Assembly (NCBI GenBank): GCA_030037705.1
Contig: JASHQE010000110.1
Coordinates: 1 to 47,752 of the forward strand
Reading direction: 5' to 3'
Origin: Acidobacteriaceae bacterium
GTDB lineage: Bacteria; Acidobacteriota; Terriglobia; Terriglobales; Acidobacteriaceae
DNA: 47,752 nucleotides
Shown here: positions 23,963 through 34,486 of the stretch, in pieces
How the letters are laid out: the number at the start of each line of letters is the position of its first letter
How positions within the stretch are numbered: position 1 is the stretch's first letter
Notes under the pieces: generated by a model
Told to the model about the DNA's origin: nothing
What the model saw: only the letters and a program-made list of their open reading frames with translations
The model's database searches: none
Made by a program: the position numbers and the translations under genes

Positions 23963-24910
23963 TCACGGCTCGGCGCCCGGTGGGACGAGCAGCGTGAGCG
24001 CGTTGGGCACGGTTTCCATTTTGGCGGGGAGGTGACCGAGGACTTCGCCGTCGGCCTCGACATAGAGCGTCTCGCGCGAGCCGTTGCAGGGTCGGCAATC
24101 AACGGTGGCCGTTTCAACCAGCTCGATTTCGCGGGCAAAGGTCTGGCGGCCGGCGAGCACGGCGAGCAGAAAGCGGAGATACCGGTAACGGCTGCGCGTG
24201 CCGAAGGCGAGCAGGCGAAGCGTGCGGCTGCGCAGCGTGGCGCCTGGCGCGAGCTCACGTAGCGCGCCGCCGAAGGAGCGCACGCGCACCGCGAGTAGCT
24301 GCGAGACCTGCGCAACGCGGTCGGGACCGTGGCCGTTCGAGGAGAATGCTGCTTCGAAGAGCGGAAACGGGTCAGTGGCCCAGATGCGGAAGGCCTCGAT
24401 GAGGTAAAGCACGTAGCCGAATCGCCGTTTGAGCACAGGATCGAGCCGGGCCATGAGCAGTGCGTCGGCACCCACGCCCGCGGCCACCAGAAAGTAACGC
24501 GACTCCGGACCACGGCCATTTTCGAAGTGAATGCGCCCGACAGGAACCTGGACCCGCTCCGCGCCCAGCAGAATGCGGGCCGTCTTCGCAGGCGATGCGA
24601 TCAGGCCCAGATCGGAGGCCAGCGCATTCGCGGTGCCCAGCGGGATGACGCCCAGCGCAGCCTTCGTGCCCACCAGGCTCTGCAGCACTTCATGAACGGT
24701 GCCATCGCCGCCGCAGGCCAGGATAGCGTCATAACCTTCGCGCACGGCCTGCTGGGCGTGAATAGTAGCGCTCCCCGGCGTATCGGTAACGAAGGCTTCG
24801 GCTTCTACTCCCGCTTGGCGGAGCACATCCAGAACCTGCTCGACCGCTGCCTTTCGCCGCGCGGAGTATTGGCCTGAAGCCGGGTTGTAAATGAGCGCAA
24901 CACGGCGCAT
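23963..24910 (-). CDS. Diacylglycerol-kinase-family lipid kinase (YegS/DagK-like)
   Basis: The 315-residue protein has the lipid-kinase fold of the DAGK_cat family. NPASGQY is at residues 9-15, the nucleotide-binding ACGGDGTVHEVLQSL is at about 65-79, and GVIPLGTANALASDLG is at 87-102. The C-terminal beta-sandwich ends in EADGEVLGHLPAKMETVPNAL. Relatives phosphorylate diacylglycerol, phosphatidylglycerol or sphingoid bases at the membrane with ATP. I chose the ATG at 24910 because GAGGTGA lies 8 nt upstream and the family similarity begins with MRRVALIYNP. In-frame ATGs at 24934 and 24964 are alternatives. Confidence 0.92.
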   Translation of the reverse strand: MRRVALIYNPASGQYSARRKAAVEQVLDVLRQAGVEAEAFVTDTPGSATIHAQQAVREGYDAILACGGDGTVHEVLQSLVGTKAALGVIPLGTANALASDLGLIASPAKTARILLGAERVQVPVGRIHFENGRGPESRYFLVAAGVGADALLMARLDPVLKRRFGYVLYLIEAFRIWATDPFPLFEAAFSSNGHGPDRVAQVSQLLAVRVRSFGGALRELAPGATLRSRTLRLLAFGTRSRYRYLRFLLAVLAGRQTFAREIELVETATVDCRPCNGSRETLYVEADGEVLGHLPAKMETVPNALTLLVPPGAEP

Positions 24911-25878
24911 CGCGAGTGTCACCTCGGTCGGCATTCCCTGCCCTTTGGGCGTTCTTTCTATCATCGCAGGTCTCGCCGGACAAATCGAGCCCTGCCGGGC
25001 AGAAACCCACTGAAACATGGATGCAGCCGAGTGGCCGGACGGAGTGGTCGACATCCACTCTCATCGGCTTCCAGGCGGGACGAAAGACAGATGTTCTAGC
25101 GAAGGTGCCAAAGGGTTAAGATGCAGAGTCCTACGACAGCTTCAATCGTGATGGCCCAGCAGAATCCGCGCAGACATCCATATGCGGTGGGGATTTCCGA
25201 TCCCCGGTTGCGCGTTCTATGTCTCTCCGCATTCGCTCCCGCCGCAACTGTGGCGCAGCCGGACACATGCAGCGGAAGCGGGAACGGTTCCAACCGCGAA
25301 CTCTCCAAAATTTGAACTGACATAGCTGATCCCTATCTCCGTGAGGCTCACCGGCAAAGCGCGGAGTGCAGAGACCCCAGGGTCCACAACAAGATTTCAC
25401 GAGAGGCAGCGATCGCTCACAGCCTCAGTGTGCGGCTTGTGTTCTCAAAAGGAAGTGACAAAGATCACTCGACCAAGACAGGGCGCGTCCAACTCCCGAT
25501 ACCTCGGGAAAGAAGCATCTTGATCCCGTTTGCAAGCCGTGTCGGTCAGTCCGCCGGCCGCTCCAAGTGGGGAAGCGCTTGAACGAACGGGATTCATCTG
25601 AGCAGCTTTCCAGTTCATGTGGCATTTCCGGCACCGTGCCTTTCCTAAGGCACTGAAGCGTAGTAGACCCGCCATACAGCAACTGGAAATCTGCCGTAGT
25701 CCTCTATTATGCACGCTAAAGAATAGTTCGACCAGATGAATCTAAGTAGGAATGCCATACTTTACGGCTACTGTCCCGTGCACCATTCCCTTTTTGGGAT
25801 TTCCCAGGGTGCAGATGGAACTTCCGCGAGATGAAAAAGCGCTCCTTTTGAATGCCCGGGAAGCAGGCTTGAGCCGCT
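24911..25878. other. Gene-poor interval with no supported gene
   Basis: About 970 bases hold only short, motif-poor open frames on both strands. A perfect hairpin GGGGAT-TTCCG-ATCCCC lies at 25189-25205, without a T-run. One short minus-strand frame near 25630 contains CRKCH (CxxCH), but nothing around it supports a cytochrome, so I do not call it. The interval may include decayed DNA. Confidence 0.4.
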
Positions 25879-26730
25879 TCAGTCGTACCGCTCGAACACA
25901 ATCTGTCTCTTATGCCAGCCGTAGCCCGTCATCAGTTCACGTACGCCGGAGACCATAAAGTTGAGCCCGCAGATGTAGACATAGATATCGAAATTAAGCT
26001 CGGCAGGCGGGATCGACGGATCGACGAGTGGTGCGGGCAGCGGCAAACCCAGCCGAGCCGCGCGTTCCTCCACGATTTTGGCGATATGTACCTGCACGTG
26101 GCCGCGCAGGCCGGGCCAGGTATCCTGCGCGCGGCTCAGCGTGGGCAGATAGTGAAAGTTGGGCACGCGGCGTTCGAGCGCCTCGAACTCGTCTTTGTAA
26201 TAAATGTCGGTCTCGTAGCGCGTGCCGTAGACGAGCCAAACCTCTTTGCCGTTGCTGCGGTCGGGGCCGTTCTCCGGAAAAAGCCATTGCGTATAGGAAC
26301 GCATGGGAGCCACGCCTGTACCGGTAGCCACAAGAATCGAGTCGGTGACGGGCTCATGCAGCACAAAATGGCCATGCGGCCCGTGTACCTGCACCGCGCC
26401 GCCCTCTGGCAGGTCGGCCAGATGGTTCGAAAAAAAACCATTCTCTACGCGGTTTACGCATAGATCGAAACGGTTCGCGTGCGCAGCCGACGAAATCGAA
26501 TAGGCACGCGTCTGCTGCTTACCATTCTTATCGGTAGCGACTGCGGAGATGAACTGACCGGCTGTAAACGGAAAACTCTCCCGCCCTTCAAGGACAAAGT
26601 CGAAGTGATAGCACTGCGCTACTTCCGAGATGCAGATTTTACGCTCAAGACGCGCGGTATATAGCTCACGTGCCAAATGGTTTCTCGCTTTTGCGGAGAC
26701 TCCGGCCTGTTGGAGCGCGGGAAACCACAC
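25879..26730 (-). CDS. Ferredoxin-NADP reductase-like flavoprotein
   Basis: The 283-residue product has the FAD-binding and NAD(P)-binding domains of the FNR family. The flavin motif RAYSIS is at residues 75-80. VATGTGVAPMRSY at 134-146 and EVWLVYGTRYETDIYYKDEF make the NADP-binding lobe. The C-terminal part has IYVYICGL and ends KRQIVFERYD. Such enzymes move electrons between NADPH and a ferredoxin or flavodoxin. No 2Fe-2S domain is fused. The start is uncertain: a GTG at 26730 is used here, and a TTG at 26676 is also possible. It follows the CBS-domain gene by about 70 nt in the same direction and may share its transcript. Confidence 0.9.
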   Translation of the reverse strand: MWFPALQQAGVSAKARNHLARELYTARLERKICISEVAQCYHFDFVLEGRESFPFTAGQFISAVATDKNGKQQTRAYSISSAAHANRFDLCVNRVENGFFSNHLADLPEGGAVQVHGPHGHFVLHEPVTDSILVATGTGVAPMRSYTQWLFPENGPDRSNGKEVWLVYGTRYETDIYYKDEFEALERRVPNFHYLPTLSRAQDTWPGLRGHVQVHIAKIVEERAARLGLPLPAPLVDPSIPPAELNFDIYVYICGLNFMVSGVRELMTGYGWHKRQIVFERYD

Positions 26731-26799
26731 CCATTCGGCCTGCGCCGATTATATGTCGCTGAGGGACGGCGGTGTCACGTTGCGGAACGGACGGCACAG

Positions 26800-27252
26800 T
26801 TATCCGGGATATGCTCCGGTAATGTAGCCTTCGAGCGCCTGGATGGTGTGCTCCTGGCCGGAGATTACCCATTTCACCAGGTCGCCAATCGAGATCACGC
26901 CAACAACCTCGTCGCCTTCGAGCACCGGGAGATGGCGGAAGTGGTGTTCAGTCATCATGCTCATACATTCGTCCACCGTATGCTGGGGGCTGACGAAAAG
27001 CACCGGGCTGGTCATGATTTCGCTCACGCGGGTTTCTTTTGAGTGATGGCCTTTCAGCACGCCTTTGCGGGCGTAGTCGCGCTCAGAGAGAATGCCGACC
27101 AACCGGCGGTTGGCGCAGACGAGCAGCGCGCCGATATCGTATCTGGCCATTAATTCGAGCGCCTCGTAGACGGACTGTTCCGGCGCAATCGACAGTATGG
27201 TGGTGGCGCCCTTCTTTCTCAGGACCAATCCGATCGTGTCGGTAATCTTCAT
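26800..27252 (-). CDS. Tandem CBS-domain protein
   Basis: The 150-residue protein consists almost only of two CBS repeats. The first is at about residues 8-65 ([40 protein letters not shown]). The second is at about 75-130 ([48 protein letters not shown]). Such stand-alone pairs bind adenine nucleotides such as AMP, ATP or NAD(H) and act as sensor modules for partner proteins. The ATG at 27252 is chosen because GGGAGG lies 5-6 nt upstream; the open frame extends to 27300. The downstream flavoprotein gene is the nearest candidate partner. No membrane segment is present. Confidence 0.93.
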   Translation of the reverse strand: MKITDTIGLVLRKKGATTILSIAPEQSVYEALELMARYDIGALLVCANRRLVGILSERDYARKGVLKGHHSKETRVSEIMTSPVLFVSPQHTVDECMSMMTEHHFRHLPVLEGDEVVGVISIGDLVKWVISGQEHTIQALEGYITGAYPG

Positions 27253-27810
27253 CGCAACCTCCCGGTGCGAGCCTGCCGCGCAAGAATGGGTACACTCCAC
27301 CCGCCGGCCGGTGCTTTCGCGGAACAGCAGTATAGCTCGATCTGCACTCGCCCGTCTTTCGCGTCTTGTGAGCTCATATCTTTGCTGAAAGGTCTGATGC
27401 CCGTTGCGAGATTCGCGGAGACACGGCAGCAGCGAGAAAAAATGGCTTAGTAGATGCTTCTCCGAGGGCCGGATGAAAGATACACAGCCCCTGCACCGTC
27501 TTCACGGCGAATGGCGAGCCGGAGGGATTTGTACCCCCAACCAAGGGATTATGAGTTCGATTCCAAAGTCCTAAGTCTATGATAATAAAGGAAATGAGAG
27601 CGTAAGCGAGCGAAAGCTTAAATAATTGAGCGACCGTAATTTAGGCCATTTAGGGTGAGATGGTCGAAGCTGACGAGTGTACCGCTACTGTACCGATTTC
27701 ACGTTCAAAATCCGTTTGCAGGTCCAGGCAGCTTGGGCGTTCGAAAGGTAGGTTATCAATGACAATGACAACATGCAGATTGTGCAAGTCGTCCGATTGG
27801 TCGCGGTTCG
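27253..27810. other. Intergenic interval at the backbone/accessory boundary
   Basis: These 558 bases contain no supported gene. The base composition falls to AT-rich beyond about 27560. The interval holds the tRNA-Met-like 3' fragment (27512-27555). The rest shows no integrase remnant or repeat that I can identify. Confidence 0.45.
27512..27555 (-). other. tRNA-Met(CAU)-like 3'-half fragment, possible attachment-site scar
   Basis: On the minus strand these 44 bases read as the 3' part of a tRNA. An anticodon-loop sequence CTCATAA (anticodon CAT) is followed by TCCCT. A T-arm-like GGGGG-TACAAAT-CCCTC and an acceptor-like CGGCTCGCCA end follow. The usual T54-T55 pair is TA here. The 5' stem (TCGAA) does not pair with TCCCT, and no D-arm or 5' acceptor strand is upstream, so the gene is not functional. 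Breakage exactly at the anticodon loop is typical of attachment sites left by integrases. The acceptor and discriminator spacing is not ideal. Confidence 0.35.
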
Positions 27811-29547
27811 TTAACGCGGATTCGGAAACCACGTGACCTGGAAAGCAGCAGTCGTGTCGCTTTGTGGACCTGTGAGGTAAATCGGAGCCTTCCAGCCCTC
27901 GTATTGCACCGTGCCGAGAATTTCGATAGTCTTCATCACGCGTTTGCGCACTTGCACTGAGTAATCGTTCTGCGTCGTGCCACCAGGGATGAAGACCTTG
28001 GCCGCTTTGGCATTCCGGTACATGAACTGAATGTCTTCCTGCGGCGATAAATGATAGGTCAGCCACGCCTGGCCGCCCTTGCCCTCGCGCCCTACCCAGT
28101 CGCCGACCAGGAACCCCTTGTTGGTTGGTCCTTGTCTCTGAACGGTCTCCCAATACAGGAACTGCCCATTGTTGATCGGAGAGCCGTCAGGATTGTTGTG
28201 ACTTGTGGGCTCGGTATTGGCACCTTCGATGCGCAGGTCAAGATGCTCCATGCCGGGGAAGCGTGCAAGGTAGAGTCCCGGATGCACGCCAGAGCGCCGC
28301 GGAGCACTGATCGGGCTCACGTCATCGTGCACTAGAGAATCTGTATAGAGCGTTACCCAGCGGCGGAGAAAGGGCAGCCGGTAGCTGAAATCAAAGGTTC
28401 CAAAGCGCGCACCAGGATCCTGCGGGGAATTCTTCTCTGCCGCCGAGACATTCTGAAAACTGAAGAAGCTCTTCAGGAAGGTGTGCAGCGTAATCGGCTC
28501 ATGTCCTTTGCCACCCCAGATCACCATGCGATCGAAGCCGAATTCTAGGTCGCGTGTAGGCTTAAAGCTGACCTTTTCGACATGCACCCAGGGATCGTTG
28601 GGATAGGTATGACCCTTCAGACTGCCGACAAAAAAGTCGTAACGAAAGGGACCGAGCAGTTTTGAAAGCAGAGGGATGCGGAAGGGTTCTACGCGATTGA
28701 TCTCGAAATCATAGATGTCTTCGGCGTTATTGCTCCATAGCATCGATGCGCCCTGGTCTGGGCCCATCCAGTGGTCACTCTTGCCGATTGACACTTCATG
28801 CCCGAGAAGGTGGTAGGAGAGATACGCCTCCATGATCCGTGTGTCATTGGCAGTCGCAATCGGTCCCTCAGGGATAGTGTCTTGCACCGGATTTTGAGCA
28901 AATGGGATGCTGTCGACGGTGTTGGAGAGGTAGGCCGCCAGGGCTGGGGAATAGCCGGCCGCAGAAGGGGCGTGCTGAAACTCACCGCGGAAGTATAGCG
29001 AGAATCTTCCTGCTTCGGCGCGTCCGCTGAAACCCGAATAGTTGTTGAAGCCGCCCTCGTAGGGACGGCCATAATCGTCAATAATGCTCTGGCCGAGATG
29101 GAAGCTGTCGCGCAGCGGCGTCCCAATGATGCCCCGCAGCACGGTGTACACGCTCTCGAGATCCGCATGCGGATGCAACGTTCCGTTGACGCGGTCCAGG
29201 TCCGGTTGCACTTCGTGCAGCACTGCGGCGTAGATGTCACGCGCCTCGTCGTTGCCGGTGTCAGTTTCGATCCGGTCGGCGTCTCGTTCGAGCATGTGCG
29301 CGATGCTCAATCGCGTCCACGGCCGCAAGCCAAGAAATGCCGTGTCCAGATAGCCTAGGGCATGAAGCCGGTCCAGAGCGGGGTAGATCCAGGAGTCCAT
29401 TGGTACGTAAGTGGAACCTGCTGCCGCAGTATCAACCCCGGTAAAGTCAACATTGGGAGGCGTCGGATGATTCGTGCTTTGTCCGTTGGCATTATGGAGT
29501 GATACAACTGTGACCGACAAAACAACGATAAGAAAATTAGCCTTCAT
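27811..29547 (-). CDS. Wzi-family capsule assembly outer-membrane protein
   Basis: The 578-residue product has a signal peptide (residues 1-22, ending NANGQS). The N-terminal PMDSWIYPALDRLHALGYLD (about residues 49-68) is typical of acidobacterial Wzi relatives. The body shows the Caps_assemb_Wzi pattern: LSYHLLGHEVSIGKSDHWMG, the GASMLWSNNAEDIYDF segment and FEFGFDRMVIWGGKGHEP-like strands, ending in the aromatic QVTWFPNPR. Wzi proteins are beta-barrels that bind capsular or exopolysaccharide at the outer surface. AGGAG lies 5 nt before the ATG at 29547. It is separated from the polysaccharide cluster by an insertion sequence. It probably serves the same glycan, though this is inferred from position. 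Confidence 0.87.
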   Translation of the reverse strand: MKANFLIVVLSVTVVSLHNANGQSTNHPTPPNVDFTGVDTAAAGSTYVPMDSWIYPALDRLHALGYLDTAFLGLRPWTRLSIAHMLERDADRIETDTGNDEARDIYAAVLHEVQPDLDRVNGTLHPHADLESVYTVLRGIIGTPLRDSFHLGQSIIDDYGRPYEGGFNNYSGFSGRAEAGRFSLYFRGEFQHAPSAAGYSPALAAYLSNTVDSIPFAQNPVQDTIPEGPIATANDTRIMEAYLSYHLLGHEVSIGKSDHWMGPDQGASMLWSNNAEDIYDFEINRVEPFRIPLLSKLLGPFRYDFFVGSLKGHTYPNDPWVHVEKVSFKPTRDLEFGFDRMVIWGGKGHEPITLHTFLKSFFSFQNVSAAEKNSPQDPGARFGTFDFSYRLPFLRRWVTLYTDSLVHDDVSPISAPRRSGVHPGLYLARFPGMEHLDLRIEGANTEPTSHNNPDGSPINNGQFLYWETVQRQGPTNKGFLVGDWVGREGKGGQAWLTYHLSPQEDIQFMYRNAKAAKVFIPGGTTQNDYSVQVRKRVMKTIEILGTVQYEGWKAPIYLTGPQSDTTAAFQVTWFPNPR

Positions 29548-29859
29548 TCACTCTCCTGAGACCGGAAAGATAAACCTCTAAATCTTTATTAGGCCGAATA
29601 ATGCTAAAGTTCGGAGGCGAATAATACGGAATACCCGCTTCATGCATTATAGGTGTTCGCATCCTGCCGTTTATTGAGCCACAATACGTTTCGACCCTTC
29701 CAGATTGGCCAGCTTGCACTCGTAATCTTCAGAAGATAGATCAGTGCAGTTCTTTTCATGAGTTGCACAATTGATAACGTAGGCTATTTTTCGCACATTT
29801 GATAGAGGACGGGGCTGGTTGGTACAAGCGGGAGGGGCGAGACCTCTGAGGCGAGGAAG
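29548..29859. other. Wzi upstream region and IS left end
   Basis: This stretch is AT-rich and has no gene. It must contain the promoter of the minus-strand Wzi gene (29548 to about 29780), although no clear -35/-10 pair stands out. Its right part is the left flank of the IS256-type element. Confidence 0.4.
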
Positions 29860-31120
29860 ATGGAGCCAACCAAGGAAGCGGGAACAGGACCGGGCAGTGG
29901 AGTGAAGCCAGTAGCCGGCCCTGTAGTGCAGATCGATGAAGGGCGGATCCAAGCCCATTTGGACGAGGTGGTGCGATCAACGGTGGAAGAGACACTGAAC
30001 GCGCTGCTTGACGCCGAAGCGGATCGATTGTGCGGGGCCAGGAAGTACGAGCGCAGCGAGGGACGCAAGGACACACGGGCCGGCAGCTATGACCGCCACC
30101 TGCAGACCAAGGCAGGGGAGGTGACGTTGACGGTGCCGAAGCTCCGCAGCCTACCCTTTGAGACGGCGATCATCGAGCGTTATCGCCGGCGTGAGTCGTC
30201 AGTGGAGGAAGCGCTGATCGAGATGTATTTGGCCGGAGTGAGCGTGCGGCGAGTCGAGGACATCACGCAGGCCTTGTGGGGGACGAAGGTCTCGGCCTCG
30301 ACGGTGAGCGACCTGAACCAGAAGACCTACGGGAAGATCGACGAGTGGCGGTTGCGGCCCTTGGTGGGCGACTTTCCGTATGTGTTTCTGGACGGATTGT
30401 GGTTGAAGCGCTCGTGGGGTGGCGAGGTAAAGAACGTCTCGGTGCTGGTGGCCATCGGTGTTGCGCAGACCGGCTACTGGGAGACCTTAGCGGTAAGCGA
30501 AGGCGCCAAGAAGGCAAGGCCAGCTGGACGCTGTTCATGCGCGAGCTGAAGGAACGTGGCCTGAAGGGCGTGCAGCTGTTCGTCAGCGACAAGTGTCTGG
30601 GTTTGGTGGAGAACCTGGCCGAGTTCTATCCCGAAGCGAAGTGGCAGTGCTGCGTTGCCCATTTTTATCGAAACGTCTGGACCGCGGTTCCCTCGGGCAA
30701 GGTGAAGGGTGTGGCGGCGATGCTAAAGGCCATCCATGCTCAGGAAGATGCACAAGCAGCCAGAGAGAAAGCCCACCAGGTGGCGGCAAAGCTACGCGAG
30801 TTGCGATTGGCTCGGGCAGCAGAGATTGTCGAAGCGAGCATCGACGAAACGCTGACCTACTATGCGATGCCCACGGAACACTGGCGCTGCCTGCGCACCA
30901 ATAACCCGCTGGAGAGGCTGATGCGAGAGATCCGACGACGAACGCGTGTCGTGGGCGCGTTTCCAGATGGAAAGAGCGCACTGATGCTGGTAGCGGCAAG
31001 ACTGCGGTATGTGGCAGCTACCAAGTGGGGGACCAAACGCTATCTGCAGATGAACAGGCTGGCTGAGGTCAGAGCCATTGCCTGAACGAACCAAGCAAAA
31101 AGGCTGTGCAAATATGGAAC
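29782..31120 (+). mobile_element. IS256-family insertion sequence (approximate ends)
   Basis: A mutator-type transposase reading frame (29860-31085) is flanked by imperfect terminal inverted repeats. The left end carries GGCTATTTTTCGCACATT near 29782-29799. The right end, read inward from about 31117, gives CCATATTTGCACAGCC. The core ATTT-GCACA is shared. An element of about 1.34 kb fits the family. No clear 8-9 bp target duplication could be found, so the limits may be off by several bases. It sits between the Wzi gene and gmd. Confidence 0.75.
29860..31085 (+). pseudogene. IS256-family (mutator) transposase, single frameshift
   Basis: The first frame (29860-30510, 217 codons) carries the N-terminal part typical of Transposase_mut: VEETLNALLDAEADRLCG, the ERYRRRESSVEEALIEMYLA stretch, SVRRVEDITQALWGTKVSAS and the first catalytic Asp in YVFLDGLWLK. 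The remainder is in the -1 frame from about 30510. It has KASWTLFMRELKERGLKG, the second Asp in LFVSDKCLGLVE, and a C-terminal NNPLERLMREIRRRTRVVGA containing the catalytic Glu. The joined length of about 408 residues is normal. One missing base at CCAAGAAGGC (30506-30515) explains the break. No slippery heptamer is present, so decay or a sequencing error is more likely than programmed frameshifting. Confidence 0.85.
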
Positions 31121-31457
31121 GCACAGAACGCGTCCCACATTCACACAGCCTCGACGGCGGCTACGGGATTAAGTCCAATGCCAAACCAACAACCGACCAA
31201 CCTTCCTGATCTTCAATGTTGTCAGAAAGTGCGAAAAAACTGGACACTACCAGACGCAGCATCTTTCCAGAGATTCAGGTTATCCCTCCAGAGGGCCTCA
31301 AATGCCAAATTACCCCAGTTTCCGATGCTACAGTTTTTGGGTTTTGCCTCAGAATGTCAGGGAATTGCGGCAAATCTGCCTCATTCAGGCGGGAGAAGAG
31401 CAACGGATGTCAAAGAGCCAAACAACAAGGAATCCCGGTACGTGATTTAATGTTCCG
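31086..31457. other. IS right end and intergenic DNA
   Basis: No supported gene lies between the transposase stop and the gmd stop. The first 35 bases are the IS right end. The open plus-strand frame of about 110 codons across the rest (31106-31450) has no recognisable motif. No clear terminator for gmd was found. Confidence 0.4.
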
Positions 31458-33379
<1,922 letters not shown>

Positions 33380-33569
33380 GTTGGATTAGCCTGAACCAAA
33401 GATCTGCAATTTGGATGACGCTGGTGTAATTTAATCCCCGACCAAGCGCCGAAGGTGCGGACAAATTGACGCCCCAATCAATCTGGTGAGCCGCGTGGCA
33501 CCCTACCCTGCAGAGAGATCGCTCCATGGGACAGGTAAAGCGCTATCGCGAAAACCCGAATCATAATCA

Positions 33570-34454
33570 TTATAACGGTTCGTTTCTATATTGTACGAGG
33601 TCTGCCAGCATTCCTTTGCGGGCCGCCCGCAAAATCTTTATGGAGAGCTTTGGATTGATAAAGAGGAGGCGGATGACGTAAAGAATAATGTAGAGTATTG
33701 TGAATTGACTGTACTCTCTAATCATCACTATTTTATTCACAACATCTTTTTCGATCCGCATCATGTCATGGTTCTTCAATTTTCGGCTGGAACGTGCACA
33801 ATCATGGATGATTACAAAATCCCGGCAGTATAATAGCGGGCCAATCTCGCGTGAAATCGACAGAGTGTAATAGGTATCATCGCTGTAGATGAAGAATTTC
33901 TTGGAAACAATTCCAACGGTCTGAATCGTTTCTCTTTTGAGCAGAAGGCCTACAAAGCTCGCAAAGTCCACAGGACAGTCGCCCGTGAACTCTCCGATGT
34001 GAAAGTCGCTTCCAAGATGCCGCAACGGGTTGTACGCAAGCGCATTGATTCCGGGTCGATTCATGTTGCAGGAAGAACCGTCGGGGTATGTAACGCGAAA
34101 GGCGTACGCTGGAGGAGCAGAGGAATCTTTTGAATGCAAGTATTTAAGCAAACTACAGTATGAAAATGCCGGCCATGCATCATCATCGAACATGAGAAGC
34201 CATTCGCAGCAGGTATTTTCAACAAAGTAGCGCATAACCCTGTTGAATCCACCGCTGCCACCCTCATTCTTTTCCGAAAAGATTGTGCGAATGCCCGCCT
34301 GCTCGCTCAAATATTCGCGCGTACCGTCGTTGGACTTGTTGTCAATTACCAGAATCTCGGCAAAGCCGAGTCTGCGGCATTCAGCCAGCGTCTTGACCAA
34401 CTTTTCCTTTCGGTTAAGTGTCACTATTCCTATCAGCACTTGCGCATCAGCCAT
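33570..34454 (-). CDS. GT2 glycosyltransferase, galactofuranosyltransferase-like
   Basis: This 294-residue GT-A enzyme begins VLIGIVTLNRKEKLVKTLAE. It has KNEGGSGGFNRVMRY at about residues 62-76 and the metal-binding FDDDAW at about 89-94 (a DDD motif). The pattern matches GT2 enzymes of the galactofuranosyltransferase type (GlfT-like). Its location 30 bases downstream of glf, in the same direction, supports UDP-galactofuranose as donor. A hydrophobic stretch near residue 245-262 (YIILYVIRLLF) may anchor it to the membrane. The ATG at 34454 has a GAGGAG about 13 nt upstream. The acceptor is unknown. Confidence 0.85.
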   Translation of the reverse strand: MADAQVLIGIVTLNRKEKLVKTLAECRRLGFAEILVIDNKSNDGTREYLSEQAGIRTIFSEKNEGGSGGFNRVMRYFVENTCCEWLLMFDDDAWPAFSYCSLLKYLHSKDSSAPPAYAFRVTYPDGSSCNMNRPGINALAYNPLRHLGSDFHIGEFTGDCPVDFASFVGLLLKRETIQTVGIVSKKFFIYSDDTYYTLSISREIGPLLYCRDFVIIHDCARSSRKLKNHDMMRIEKDVVNKIVMIREYSQFTILYIILYVIRLLFINPKLSIKILRAARKGMLADLVQYRNEPL

Positions 34455-34486
34455 GTTCGCAGGGGGGCTCCTCTCTATTGAACCAG

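Noticed and set aside
25445-25714. Short minus-strand frame with CRKCH, like a heme-c site
   Set aside because: A single CxxCH is common by chance. No signal peptide, no distal Met context and no neighbouring respiratory gene support a cytochrome.
27512-27600. A complete functional tRNA-Met gene
   Set aside because: The 5' half, including acceptor strand, D-arm and the 5' anticodon stem, is missing, so only a fragment can be claimed.
30500-30520. Programmed frameshift in the IS256 transposase
   Set aside because: No X-XXY-YYZ slippery site or obvious downstream structure is present, and IS256 transposases are normally encoded in a single frame.
31106-31450. 114-codon open frame after the IS
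   Set aside because: It begins in the IS terminal repeat, lacks a ribosome-binding site and shows no family motif.
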